A DNA stretch of 64,000 bases from contig JANRLF010000002.1 in NCBI GenBank assembly GCA_033762815.1, positions 186,001-250,000 of the forward strand, given 5' to 3'. This DNA comes from JANRLF01 sp033762815 (lineage in GTDB: Bacteria; Bacteroidota; Bacteroidia; Chitinophagales; CAIOSU01). The translations under genes were made by a program, and so were the position numbers. Below, one piece after another: positions 51,857 through 60,411 of this stretch (positions are counted from its first letter, which is position 1; each line of letters opens with the position of its first letter). Under the pieces are notes generated by a model, which was not told where the DNA came from, made no database searches, and saw only the letters and a program-made list of their open reading frames with translations.

Positions 51857-53752
51857 TCACTGCTTGTGTACTATAGGAAGCACTATAGCAGAGGGGTAGG
51901 TGGGGGTGCAGGCTATTTCCCAATTTTTTGGTAAATCGCCTACTAGGTCAAAATGTTGGGCATCGGCACCCGCCAAGGTTATCCGTACTTGATGACCTTG
52001 CTTGAATTGGTAGGAGATGGGCAGCAACTCAAAACTCACTTGTGCTACTTGGCCCGGTACCAATGGCAAGGTATCTTTTCTTTGATAGCTATGGAACGGG
52101 CCTACCGTTTTATAACCATCACTATTGGTGGATACTTTTCTGTTAATGGCCCTAAATTGTCCCTCGGTCACATAAATCACCTTGCCGTCAGGGGAAACGT
52201 CTTCCAGATAGGCAAAAATGTAGGCATCCTTGGCATCTGCTTTCACATACAAATCGAGCATGGCACTGCCGGTAATGGTCATATCGCTTACTAAAACACT
52301 GGAGGTGAAACTGACTGACTTTTTTCCTTCTGCAGCTCTGTCGCCATATTTAGTGTGTCCGTGTCTATAAGCTGGTGTCATACTGTTCCAGCGCGAGGTA
52401 CTGTCAGTGGTGCAGGTATAATCTACTGTGTAATGCACAAAACTGTTCTCATTGCTAGGGGTTTGCGACTGCAATTTCTTTTCCGCACTAAAATAATATG
52501 GTTGATTGCTCGCTGATGGCAAAGGCCAAGTGGAGGTAGAATCCCAATGTTCGGCTGCTACGGTATAATAATAGAAAGGAGTTTCTTTATCAATACCGTT
52601 GTCGATATCTTTTAGATAATGGTCGAAGAAGCGGAGCATTTCCTGATGGATATCAATATCTACAACGTTTTCTTTCGCCCAAGGGCTGGCATTATCTTGG
52701 GGGCCATGGTCCCAAGGGCCTATCAGTGCTTTTACGGTGTTGGGGGTATTAATGATTCCTTCCGTTACCGAACGCTGTAAGGCACCATCGTACCAGCCAC
52801 CTATGCGGTAAATGGCAGTGCCCGAGTTGGCAATCGCCTTGATATTGTTGTGAATGCTGTATTCGTTGGAAGATGCCGATAATTCAGGATGCACATCATC
52901 ACGGAACTCAATTCCTTGCAGGCCTTTATATACATCAAAGTTATTGGTATGCTCGCTGAGGGAAGTCATATAAATTTTGCCTCCCTTATCGGTATCTATT
53001 TTATGGGTGCCCTTTACCAACCGTTTAGCTTGTTTCCCGAAAGAGTCGAATTCATTATGGTCCAAATGGGTAGTGGTTTCGCCCCAAACTTTTACAAATG
53101 GCCCATGCCTTACCCCACCTGGAAACATGATATGGTTGTACAGGTCGAATATGTTCGAACGGGGGATACATGCTTTTACCGCAGGGTGTTGGTTTACCAG
53201 CAATAATTCAGCGGTAGTGCCCAAGTATGACACACCGGTTGAACCAACTTTGCCATTCGACCATTCCTGCCCGATAATCCAGTTAACCACCTCAGCACCA
53301 TCTTTTACTTCCTCAGGGCTGAATTCCATGGTACGCCTTCCGCTGGATGCTCCCGAACCACGCACGTCTATCACCACTACCGCATAGCCATAAGAGGTAA
53401 AGTAATCTATCTCTTCTAAAGGAGGCAAAACGGAAATAGGGTCTTTTATCAAACTGAAAGGAAATTTTGCCCTTAGGGAACGCACATATCGGGTGAGGTA
53501 CAAGATGGTGGGTATTTTTTTACCAGCTTCTAGTTTTTTGGGCAAGTACAAGTCGGTAGCTATTTTGGTGCTATCCCGCATCGTCAAATACAGCGAACTG
53601 GCACTGTATCCTTTATATTCTTTTGTGCTATAACCCGCATATTTACCAACTGCACTTATTTTTTGCTGGCTTACTGACTGTTTATTTTGAGCGGACATAG
53701 CAATGGAAAACAAACAAAGCATTGCTAGGGGAAGAAAACGGAAGTGGTTCAT
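51857..53752 (-). CDS. CocE/NonD-family hydrolase (X-Pro dipeptidyl-peptidase S15-like)
   Basis: A 631-residue exported serine hydrolase with a signal peptide (cut after IAMSAQ). YAVVVIDVRGSGASSG and the nucleophile elbow VGSTGVSYLGTTAELL belong to the S15 alpha/beta-hydrolase fold; IGPWDHGPQ carries the likely catalytic His, and the C-terminal 230 residues form the jelly-roll PepX_C domain. Glutaryl-7-ACA acylase, cocaine esterase and X-Pro peptidases share the fold; the substrate is unknown here. Confidence 0.9.
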   Translation of the reverse strand: MNHFRFLPLAMLCLFSIAMSAQNKQSVSQQKISAVGKYAGYSTKEYKGYSASSLYLTMRDSTKIATDLYLPKKLEAGKKIPTILYLTRYVRSLRAKFPFSLIKDPISVLPPLEEIDYFTSYGYAVVVIDVRGSGASSGRRTMEFSPEEVKDGAEVVNWIIGQEWSNGKVGSTGVSYLGTTAELLLVNQHPAVKACIPRSNIFDLYNHIMFPGGVRHGPFVKVWGETTTHLDHNEFDSFGKQAKRLVKGTHKIDTDKGGKIYMTSLSEHTNNFDVYKGLQGIEFRDDVHPELSASSNEYSIHNNIKAIANSGTAIYRIGGWYDGALQRSVTEGIINTPNTVKALIGPWDHGPQDNASPWAKENVVDIDIHQEMLRFFDHYLKDIDNGIDKETPFYYYTVAAEHWDSTSTWPLPSASNQPYYFSAEKKLQSQTPSNENSFVHYTVDYTCTTDSTSRWNSMTPAYRHGHTKYGDRAAEGKKSVSFTSSVLVSDMTITGSAMLDLYVKADAKDAYIFAYLEDVSPDGKVIYVTEGQFRAINRKVSTNSDGYKTVGPFHSYQRKDTLPLVPGQVAQVSFELLPISYQFKQGHQVRITLAGADAQHFDLVGDLPKNWEIACTPTYPSAIVLPIVHKQ

Positions 53753-54053
53753 GTTAAGGAGATTAACAGCAAGAGCATATTATGTGCTAAGGCGTTGCAT
53801 GTGCGCAATTATTTCATGTTCCCGATATGCTGATTGAAATACAATTAAAAATTAGCTGTGTTTGATTGATACCATTGTCTATCATTATTTCAATTTAATC
53901 CTCTTACATGTCTGAAATATAGCACGTTAGATAGCTAATAATTTATCCCTTATGTAAATATTACAATACCGAATGCCGCCATATTCCGCTTAGGAACAAG
54001 CATTTATTTGTTAATGCTAATCATTATCATTTAATTTACATAAACACTTGAAC
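53753..54053. other. Divergent intergenic region
   Basis: About 300 AT-rich bases between the CocE-type hydrolase and the AT-hook-like gene. No open frame or perfect TAnnTTTG element was found close to either start codon. I see no further structure in it. Confidence 0.4.
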
Positions 54054-54590
54054 ATGACACAAAAAGAAACCATCAAGTTTTTAGAACAGCGCAAGCAGCA
54101 AATTATGCAACAAGCGCAAAAAGAAATAGATGCCATTGATACTACCATCAGTATATTGAGCCGTGAGAGGGATTCTTTCGGGAGCGACTTCCAATTTAAA
54201 AATGATAAAGGGGTAGCAGCAGTGAAAGGTAAGCGTGGCCGCAAGAAGGGCAGTGGAAAAAAAGCCGTATCAATGGATGGTACCACTAAAACTCCAGGTC
54301 GACGCGGCAGGAAGCCAGCAGGGGAGGGGTCACTATTGGAAACCGTGTTTGGTGCTATTGCCAACAATGGTAAGTTTATTAAGGCTTCAGATTTATATAC
54401 CGAGTTGCAAAAGCAGTTTCCTGACAGGAAAGGACCACAATTTAAAGTACAGCTATCATCTATTTTGAATAACCTGAGCAAGAAAGGCCGTATTCAAATT
54501 AATAAACTGGGCAAAAGTAATAGAGAAAGTGCTTGGGGCCTAGTGGACTGGTTTGATGAAAGAGGGAAGGCAAAAGCCGAACACGTGTAA
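54054..54590 (+). CDS. Putative DNA-binding protein: coiled coil, AT-hook-like motifs, winged-helix-like C-terminus
   Basis: A 178-residue basic protein. Residues 1-40 form a heptad-like coiled coil (LEQRKQQIMQQAQKEIDAID). Residues about 57-92 carry two AT-hook-like clusters, KRGRKKGSGKK and GRRGRKPAG. The C-terminus (about 95-165: TVFGAIANNGKFIKASDLY, QFKVQLSSILNNLSKKGRI, SAWGLVDWF) looks like a winged helix. It may be a nucleoid-associated or regulatory protein. I do not recognise the family. ATG 54054 is chosen over a TTG two codons upstream. A perfect terminator follows. Confidence 0.7.
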   Translation: MTQKETIKFLEQRKQQIMQQAQKEIDAIDTTISILSRERDSFGSDFQFKNDKGVAAVKGKRGRKKGSGKKAVSMDGTTKTPGRRGRKPAGEGSLLETVFGAIANNGKFIKASDLYTELQKQFPDRKGPQFKVQLSSILNNLSKKGRIQINKLGKSNRESAWGLVDWFDERGKAKAEHV

Positions 54591-54591
54591 C

Positions 54592-54626
54592 AACAAAGAA
54601 GGCCGCTTAAAGCGGCCTTCTTTGTT
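54592..54626. terminator. Bidirectional rho-independent terminator
   Basis: Perfect 15-bp stem AACAAAGAAGGCCGC / GCGGCCTTCTTTGTT with a 5-nt loop between two convergent genes. It overlaps the LRR gene stop codon by two bases. Confidence 0.93.
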
Positions 54627-55071
54627 AGTAGACAAGATTCACTTGAGGCAGTGCCTTTTTCAATTTTTCTATTTCGCCTGCCTTTAATTTATTGTCTTTT
54701 ATGGTAAGCGATTTTAAGTGTTTGTTCAGTTCAGCCAGGTCATTGGGCAGGGTATTTAGATAATAATTGCCCGATAAGTCCAATATTTCTAATTGGGTTA
54801 ATTTTCCAAGTCCCTCAGGGATGGTTGGCCAGTAGTTATAAGAGATATATAACTCTTTCAAATTTTTAAAGGTGAATATCTCTTTTGGAAATTCTTTTAA
54901 TTTTCGGAGGGAAAGATCTAGATAATAGACTTGGTCAGGCGACTGCTTTGCTTTTTCCAAATCATCGAACCAGTTGGCGCTGAAACGTTTGTTGTCCAAT
55001 GGAATTTCATTTTGCGCAAAAGTTGTAATACTGAAAAAAAACAGGCTGAATAACACAAAGTATTTTTTCAT
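54625..55071 (-). CDS. Small exported leucine-rich-repeat protein
   Basis: A 148-residue protein with a signal peptide (FSITTFAQ end) and about four leucine-rich repeats of the xLxxLxLxxNxLxxLP type (LKEFPKEIFTFKNLKELYIS, LEILDLSGNYYLNTLP, LKSLTIKDNKL). It probably mediates protein-protein contact in the periplasm or at the surface. Its ATG overlaps the ribF stop by 4 bp, so its translation is tied to ribF. Confidence 0.85.
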   Translation of the reverse strand: MKKYFVLFSLFFFSITTFAQNEIPLDNKRFSANWFDDLEKAKQSPDQVYYLDLSLRKLKEFPKEIFTFKNLKELYISYNYWPTIPEGLGKLTQLEILDLSGNYYLNTLPNDLAELNKHLKSLTIKDNKLKAGEIEKLKKALPQVNLVY

Positions 55072-56015
55072 GGCAGTTGATTATGGGTATAATTTAAAAC
55101 ATTTTTTGCTGCTAATTCATCTTGTTGCATCTGGAAGATTAAAGCCTCTATACTGTCAAATTTTTCCTCGGGCCTTAAATAGGCGACGAAAATAACTTTA
55201 AGCGCTTCACCATATATTTCTTTTCCAAAATCGAAAATATATACCTCTATCGTTTGTTTTTTATTATTGAATGTTGGGTTGGTGCCTATACTCATCATTC
55301 CCGCAAATTCCGCACCAGCATACACAATATTCACTGCATAAATTCCATTGCCAGGTATCAGTTTATTGGGGTCATTTACTTGTATGTTGGCGGTAGGGTA
55401 GCCCAATTTTCTGCCACGCTGTTCGCCCTTTACCACTATCCCTTCCAAGGTGTAATGGTGCCCCAGTAGATTATTGGCTTGTTCTATATCACAGTCTGCT
55501 AATGCGGCCCTTACTTTGGTCGAACTTACGTCGATATCATCAACGGTCTGCTTTTCAATTTCAAGTACCTTGAAGCCCCTTTCATTGCCAATTGCTTTAA
55601 TTAACTCAATTCCCCCTTCCCGATTTTTTCCGAAACGGTGGTCATAACCTATAACCACTACCTTTGGGTGTATCGATTTCCATATTAGGTCATCCACATA
55701 TTGCCTTGCTGGTATCTGCGAAAATTCCCTTGAAAAGGGCACAATGATTAAGTTGTCCACCCCGTATTTTGCCAAAAGCGCTTTCTTTTCTTCTAGGGTA
55801 TTGATCAATTTCAAGCTCGTATCACCAGGGTTGATTACCAAGCGCGGATGCGGATGGAAAGTCAATATCACGCTTTCGCCATCATATTCTTTCGCCAGTT
55901 GGTTTATGGTAGTAATAATTTCCTGATGCCCCAGATGCACGCCATCGAAAGTGCCGATGGTTAGGATGGGGTTGCGGATGGCAGGAAGGTGCTCAGCGTT
56001 TGTGAATACGCGCAT
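55068..56015 (-). CDS. ribF: Bifunctional riboflavin kinase / FAD synthetase RibF
   Basis: A 315-residue enzyme making FMN and then FAD. The N-terminal adenylyltransferase domain has IGTFDGVHLGHQEII and GYDHRFGKNREGG; the C-terminal kinase domain has GRKLGYPTANIQV with the PTAN motif and FNNKKQTIEVYIFDF. It overlaps truB by 23 bp and the LRR gene by 4 bp. Confidence 0.97.
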   Translation of the reverse strand: MRVFTNAEHLPAIRNPILTIGTFDGVHLGHQEIITTINQLAKEYDGESVILTFHPHPRLVINPGDTSLKLINTLEEKKALLAKYGVDNLIIVPFSREFSQIPARQYVDDLIWKSIHPKVVVIGYDHRFGKNREGGIELIKAIGNERGFKVLEIEKQTVDDIDVSSTKVRAALADCDIEQANNLLGHHYTLEGIVVKGEQRGRKLGYPTANIQVNDPNKLIPGNGIYAVNIVYAGAEFAGMMSIGTNPTFNNKKQTIEVYIFDFGKEIYGEALKVIFVAYLRPEEKFDSIEALIFQMQQDELAAKNVLNYTHNQLP

Positions 56016-56718
56016 GCTGCAAAATTAAAGCTTTGTTCTCAATCAGATATTCACCCAATTTTTGCACGTTCCAGGCATCTTCAATGGAAAACTGGCCCGA
56101 TTTGGTACGCCGAAGGTCGTACAAGTGAGAGCCCGTGCCCAAGGCCACACCAAAATCGCGTGCCAATGAACGGATATAAGTGCCTTTGCTACAATTGATT
56201 CTAAAATGTATCAACGGCATTTCTACTTCAGTTATTTCAAAAACATTGATGCGTACTTTGCGCGACCGTATAACCACCTCTTCGCCACGGCGGGCCTTCT
56301 TATAGAGTTCCTCCCCCTCTTGCTTTATAGCCGAATACAAAGGGGGCACTTGCTCAATCTCGCCCTCAAACTGTTGTGCCGCTTGTCTAACTTTTTCTTC
56401 CGTAAGATGGCTAATATCAAACTCTTGGTCGATGGCCGTTTCACGGTCGCAGGAAGGTCGGGTAGCCCCTAAATAGATGGTACCGGTGTATTCCTTATCT
56501 TCTTCTATCAGGTTGCCCAGCTTGGAGGTGAACTTGCCCGTGCACAGCACCATCAGGCCAGTGGCCAAAGGGTCTAGTGTGCCGGCATGCCCCACTTTGG
56601 TGCGCACTAAGCGTTTTATTTTATTTACTACAGAGTAAGATGACCAGGTGTAGGGCTTGTCAACCAAAATAACTTGGCCATCGGCAAAGTTGAACTGCTC
56701 AATAGGGTGGGGGGGCAT
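55993..56718 (-). CDS. truB: tRNA pseudouridine-55 synthase TruB
   Basis: A 241-residue enzyme forming pseudouridine 55 in the T-loop. VGHAGTLDPLATGLMVL holds the catalytic Asp, with VDKPYTWSSYSVVNKIK at the N-terminus and INCSKGTYIRSLARDFG further on. ATG 56718 is preferred over 56775, which would overlap the DUF3098 gene more deeply and has no family match. Confidence 0.96.
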   Translation of the reverse strand: MPPHPIEQFNFADGQVILVDKPYTWSSYSVVNKIKRLVRTKVGHAGTLDPLATGLMVLCTGKFTSKLGNLIEEDKEYTGTIYLGATRPSCDRETAIDQEFDISHLTEEKVRQAAQQFEGEIEQVPPLYSAIKQEGEELYKKARRGEEVVIRSRKVRINVFEITEVEMPLIHFRINCSKGTYIRSLARDFGVALGTGSHLYDLRRTKSGQFSIEDAWNVQKLGEYLIENKALILQHARIHKR

Positions 56719-56728
56719 CAAGTATTGG

Positions 56729-57079
56729 TTAAGCCGCTTGGGGGTTGGCCTTAGGTTTGTACATGATAGCCACAATCTCTATCAAAATACCGATAATGAT
56801 AATGATAGGTGAAAAAGTTATTCTGACGGCACTATACTTTTCAGCAGCATTGAACACGTTCGGGTTGTTAGGGTCGGTGCCACCGCCCACCATTAAAAAG
56901 TAGCCCAAGGCCATCACCAATATACCAACTGCCATAATGATATAGTTGATACGCTCGAATACCGGTGGGGTATCTTGAATTTGCCTTTGGGCATTAGGCT
57001 TTGGCTTACCTGCTGTGGCAGTGGTAGGCCTATTGCTAGCAGATGCGGTGGTGGATTGAGGCTTATTGGGTTGCTTCAT
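56729..57079 (-). CDS. DUF3098 membrane protein
   Basis: A 116-residue protein: a low-complexity N-terminus rich in T, P, A and K, then two transmembrane segments (INYIIMAVGILVMALGYFL, ITFSPIIIIIGILIEIVAIM) with GGGTDPNNPNVFN between them, the DUF3098 pattern of Bacteroidota, normally encoded next to ftsX as here. Function unknown. ATG 57079 is used; the longer reading to 57121 is not family-like. Confidence 0.88.
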   Translation of the reverse strand: MKQPNKPQSTTASASNRPTTATAGKPKPNAQRQIQDTPPVFERINYIIMAVGILVMALGYFLMVGGGTDPNNPNVFNAAEKYSAVRITFSPIIIIIGILIEIVAIMYKPKANPQAA

Positions 57080-57134
57080 ATTGTACCTTTGAAAAGAGGT
57101 GTAAAAATACAAGAAATTCAACCTAAAAGAAACG

Positions 57135-58013
57135 CTAATACAAGTCGTCCAACTTCATGCGCAAGTATTTGCTTACCGCTAGCCAAGTACTAGCTAGGCA
57201 AATGATAATACCTGAGAGGAAAACGCCTATAAAAATCAAGGTAAACTCCTGTATGTCTTCCTCTCTCACCAAATTGATGGGCAATTGGTTTTGGGCGTAC
57301 GAAAGCAGGGCAACCAAGCCTATAATGGCCACTAAACCCGAAATGACCCCATCGATAAGCCCCCTGCCAATAAAAGGCTTAATGATAAACCACCGTGTAG
57401 CACCCACCAATTGCATGCTCTTAATCAAGAAACGGCTGCTGTACATGCTCAGTTTGATGGTATTGTCAATCAGGGTCAAAGCAATCAAAAAAAGTATTAA
57501 TGCTATACCGCCCACAATGAGCCCTATACGGGCTACATTTCTATTCACTGCCTCCACTATTCCTTTTTGATAATAGACCTCCTCCACAATATCCTTATTG
57601 GCCAAAAACTTCTTCTCCAAAGTGACAATACTATCGGGATTGGCATAATCGGCATTTAAATGCAACACCAGCGAATTGTACAAAGGGTTATAGTCCAGCA
57701 ATTTCATATCCTCTCCAAATTCCTTTTCCATGATTTGCATGGCCTCTTCCTTTGTGACATAATCCGTTGATTTTATGGCCAAATCCCTGTCCAGCTTTTT
57801 TTGGTATTGCAAGATATCTACTTCGCTCACCCCGTTTTTGATTACCAAGGTCAATTCGATATTTTCTTTCAGATATCGGATAATGGTATTGGAATAGGTG
57901 AGGAAGCTACCCAGTATGCCAAGCATGAAAAGTACCAACGTGACGCTGATAACAGCATACACGTGCGAGGGGCGTGAACGCTTGGTGGGGCTTTTTCCTA
58001 CTTGGTATGCCAT
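57135..58013 (-). CDS. ftsX: Cell division protein FtsX
   Basis: A 292-residue inner-membrane protein with one N-terminal helix, a large periplasmic domain (about 50-170) and three C-terminal helices (LIVGGIALILFLIALTLI, ISGLVAIIGLVALLSYA, LIFIGVFLSGIIICLAS). MYSSRFLIKSMQLVGATRWFI is the cytoplasmic loop that contacts the FtsE ATPase. With FtsE it activates cell-wall hydrolases during division; ftsE is not in the window. Confidence 0.95.
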   Translation of the reverse strand: MAYQVGKSPTKRSRPSHVYAVISVTLVLFMLGILGSFLTYSNTIIRYLKENIELTLVIKNGVSEVDILQYQKKLDRDLAIKSTDYVTKEEAMQIMEKEFGEDMKLLDYNPLYNSLVLHLNADYANPDSIVTLEKKFLANKDIVEEVYYQKGIVEAVNRNVARIGLIVGGIALILFLIALTLIDNTIKLSMYSSRFLIKSMQLVGATRWFIIKPFIGRGLIDGVISGLVAIIGLVALLSYAQNQLPINLVREEDIQEFTLIFIGVFLSGIIICLASTWLAVSKYLRMKLDDLY

Positions 58014-58095
58014 GATATGGAAACGAAAATATAAATAAGCCTATTCCTTTGCCAATAAGTTTATCCACTTATGAACGCTAGGGGCATACAATGCA

Positions 58096-59550
58096 CTATG
58101 CTTGAGCCGAAAACTCTTGCACTTCCTTCAATAGCCAACTGATGGGCATCTGTATATCGCCATGCAATTTCTCCACTGCCCTGAGGTGTATGAGCCTCTC
58201 TTCCAAAACCTTTAGCTTGTCGGTATCGGCGGAGCCTATCGATACAAGGCGGAAAAATTCGTTGTAAAGGCTATTGATGGTTAAATACTCTTCTTTGAAA
58301 TTGGCTTGTTTGGTACGCAGCATTTGCTGAATGTTCCTGCATTCCGTTTGTGCCAATTCCAAATCGCCCCGTAGATAAAAAGCGATGGCATATACCTGCC
58401 TAGCAGTAAAATGGTGGATATCTAAAACATTGTTCGTGGACGGCAAGTCGGCAAGGGCCTTGTCAGGCTCTTTAAGGAACAAGTGGATGTAAGCTATATA
58501 GATGGCAATAGCTTTTTCAGAGCGGCTTCCAACTATGTCCTTCTTATAAGTTTCATATGCCCGAATACCCTCTTCATAGTTGCCCAAAATGAGCTGCGCC
58601 AAAATATAGTTTTGGATATTGGCTATATGGGGTGCCCTTTTATGGTCAATACACCGCTGTAGGCTATCCGCTAAATAAATGGCTGCTTCAGCAGGCCGGC
58701 GCAATAGGAACAGTTCATTGGCTATGTTATTAAGTGACACTATCATTGCATCGAAGCGGCCTATTTTTTCGGCGAACAGCTTCTCTTGCCTTGAAAGTAT
58801 GTCCTTGAGTACTTGTAGCTTTACCTCACCTTGTGTTTGAAAAGTGTGTTTTTTGGTTATTAACTGATTTTCGATCCAATCATTTGGCTCCACACTCATA
58901 TCCAAAGTCTCCAAAGGGGGTGTAATGGTGTTATTGGGTATATCTTTCAATTGATTGGTGATAATCAACCTGGTATATTCCAAATAAGCCATTCTAGCCT
59001 CATGCTCCCGTATTAAATATTTGAGGCCCCTTATTTCTTGGGCGATATATTCATTTTCCAAAGCTTTTTGCGCTTCAATATTGGCGGGGCTTTTAAATTG
59101 ATGCTGTATGTTCCATAACAATTTTAAATCCAACAAGGCGGCTAACAATTTTGGCTTGACTGTTTGTTGGCTCTGTTTGATGAAATCGTCAATATCCGCT
59201 TCCAATATTTCATTCAGTTTCCGGTCTGCCAGCCCGCTCGCCAAATAATAATGATATACAGGTTTGTTTTCATTTATGTGGCTAAGAAAAGCCTTTTGTG
59301 CGATGAAATCATAAAACTCTTCGTTCAGATGCCGGAGTTCATTACGCAGTAGATAATCTTTTTTACTCGTATAATCTTCTCCAAAAGCCGCTTTATAAAG
59401 AATTTCTTTGGAAGGTAAGGTATCGCCCTTGTGTTTTTTTATAGCATTGAACAAGCTAGGCAAGCTTTTCCGTTTTTTGGAAGCCAGCCTTTCTTCAATC
59501 TCCTTTAACTCTTTATCCGAGAATGACTTAAATAGTTGCCAAGTTCGCAT
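58096..59550 (-). CDS. Hypothetical alpha-helical, TPR-like protein
   Basis: A 484-residue soluble protein that looks helical throughout, with repeated A/L/Y patterns like TPR-type solenoids (LFLLRRPAEAAIYLADSLQR, ILAQLILGNYEEGIRAYETY, AFYLRGDLELAQTECRNIQQ). No signal or membrane segment, no catalytic motif. It begins LFKSFSDKELKEIEERLAS. I do not recognise the family; a scaffold role is only a guess from the fold type. Confidence 0.7.
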   Translation of the reverse strand: MRTWQLFKSFSDKELKEIEERLASKKRKSLPSLFNAIKKHKGDTLPSKEILYKAAFGEDYTSKKDYLLRNELRHLNEEFYDFIAQKAFLSHINENKPVYHYYLASGLADRKLNEILEADIDDFIKQSQQTVKPKLLAALLDLKLLWNIQHQFKSPANIEAQKALENEYIAQEIRGLKYLIREHEARMAYLEYTRLIITNQLKDIPNNTITPPLETLDMSVEPNDWIENQLITKKHTFQTQGEVKLQVLKDILSRQEKLFAEKIGRFDAMIVSLNNIANELFLLRRPAEAAIYLADSLQRCIDHKRAPHIANIQNYILAQLILGNYEEGIRAYETYKKDIVGSRSEKAIAIYIAYIHLFLKEPDKALADLPSTNNVLDIHHFTARQVYAIAFYLRGDLELAQTECRNIQQMLRTKQANFKEEYLTINSLYNEFFRLVSIGSADTDKLKVLEERLIHLRAVEKLHGDIQMPISWLLKEVQEFSAQA

Positions 59551-59622
59551 AGCGTATCAGTACTAAAATAGCTAATTAAAATAATATTCGAAGCCTAAGC
59601 TACAATCATATTAGCTATGTAG

Positions 59623-60411
59623 CTATTTTTTGATGCTGCGCATCATGATGTATTGCACTATCTCCGGGAAATGCCGCTTCATAAAGTGGGTCATTTTACC
59701 ATCAAATCCCGGGATGATAAAAAACTGTTTTTTGTTCATCGCTGCTACGGCTTGCTTTGCCACCTGTGCCGAAGTCATTAGCTTGGCGTTGCCTGATATA
59801 CGCTTGGTTTCCTCTGGCTTGGTAAGGTTTTCCGCTTCATAGCCTGGGGTCAATGTATCTGGTGGGCAAAGCACTTGTACCTTAATACCGTACTTATGCA
59901 CTTCCTGTTGCAAGGCTTCCGAAAAACCAATAATGGCAAATTTGGATGCCGAATAGTCGGTATAACCGAAAACACCCACAAAACCGCCAATGGAAGAAGT
60001 GTTGATAATGCGCCCACCATTTTCTTTCATGCACTTTACACCCAAGTGGCAAGCATTCCAGGTACTGGTGAAATTAGCCTCCATGGTTTCCTGCATTTGC
60101 TCAGGGCTGATATCTTCAAAGTGACCAGGTAGCGCCCTGCCTACACAGTTAATCAAGATATGGGGCGTTCCAAGTCCGTCAATTGCCTGCTCGAATCCAC
60201 TTTCCAAAGAGGGATAGTGGCGGGCATCTGCCGAAATGACTTTTATCTGCGATTCGGGATGCTGGTGAACAATGGCTGCTTTTGCGGCTGCAAGCCGACT
60301 GGCATCACGGGCAAAAATGGCAATGCGACACTTTTTTTTTGCCAATTCCTGCGCTATTGCCAAGCCTATGCCGGAAGAACCACCGGTAATGAACGCCGTT
60401 TTACCCTCCAT
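59623..60411 (-). CDS. 3-ketodihydrosphingosine reductase-like SDR
   Basis: A 262-residue short-chain dehydrogenase. The cofactor loop is TGGSSGIG (residues 9-16); the catalytic set is Ser139/140, Tyr153 and Lys157 in GYTDYSASKFA. The segment SEALQQEV ... CPPDTLTPGYEAENLTKPEE follows the eukaryotic KDSR (FVT1/TSC10) sequence closely, where PPDTDTPG, EEN and TKPLET occur in the same order. Expected reaction: NADPH reduction of 3-ketosphinganine to sphinganine. It overlaps the upstream DES1-like desaturase by 11 bp (ATG 60411) or 20 bp (ATG 60420), so the two are one operon. No N-terminal or C-terminal membrane anchor as long as in the eukaryotic enzyme is visible. Confidence 0.8.
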   Translation of the reverse strand: MEGKTAFITGGSSGIGLAIAQELAKKKCRIAIFARDASRLAAAKAAIVHQHPESQIKVISADARHYPSLESGFEQAIDGLGTPHILINCVGRALPGHFEDISPEQMQETMEANFTSTWNACHLGVKCMKENGGRIINTSSIGGFVGVFGYTDYSASKFAIIGFSEALQQEVHKYGIKVQVLCPPDTLTPGYEAENLTKPEETKRISGNAKLMTSAQVAKQAVAAMNKKQFFIIPGFDGKMTHFMKRHFPEIVQYIMMRSIKK

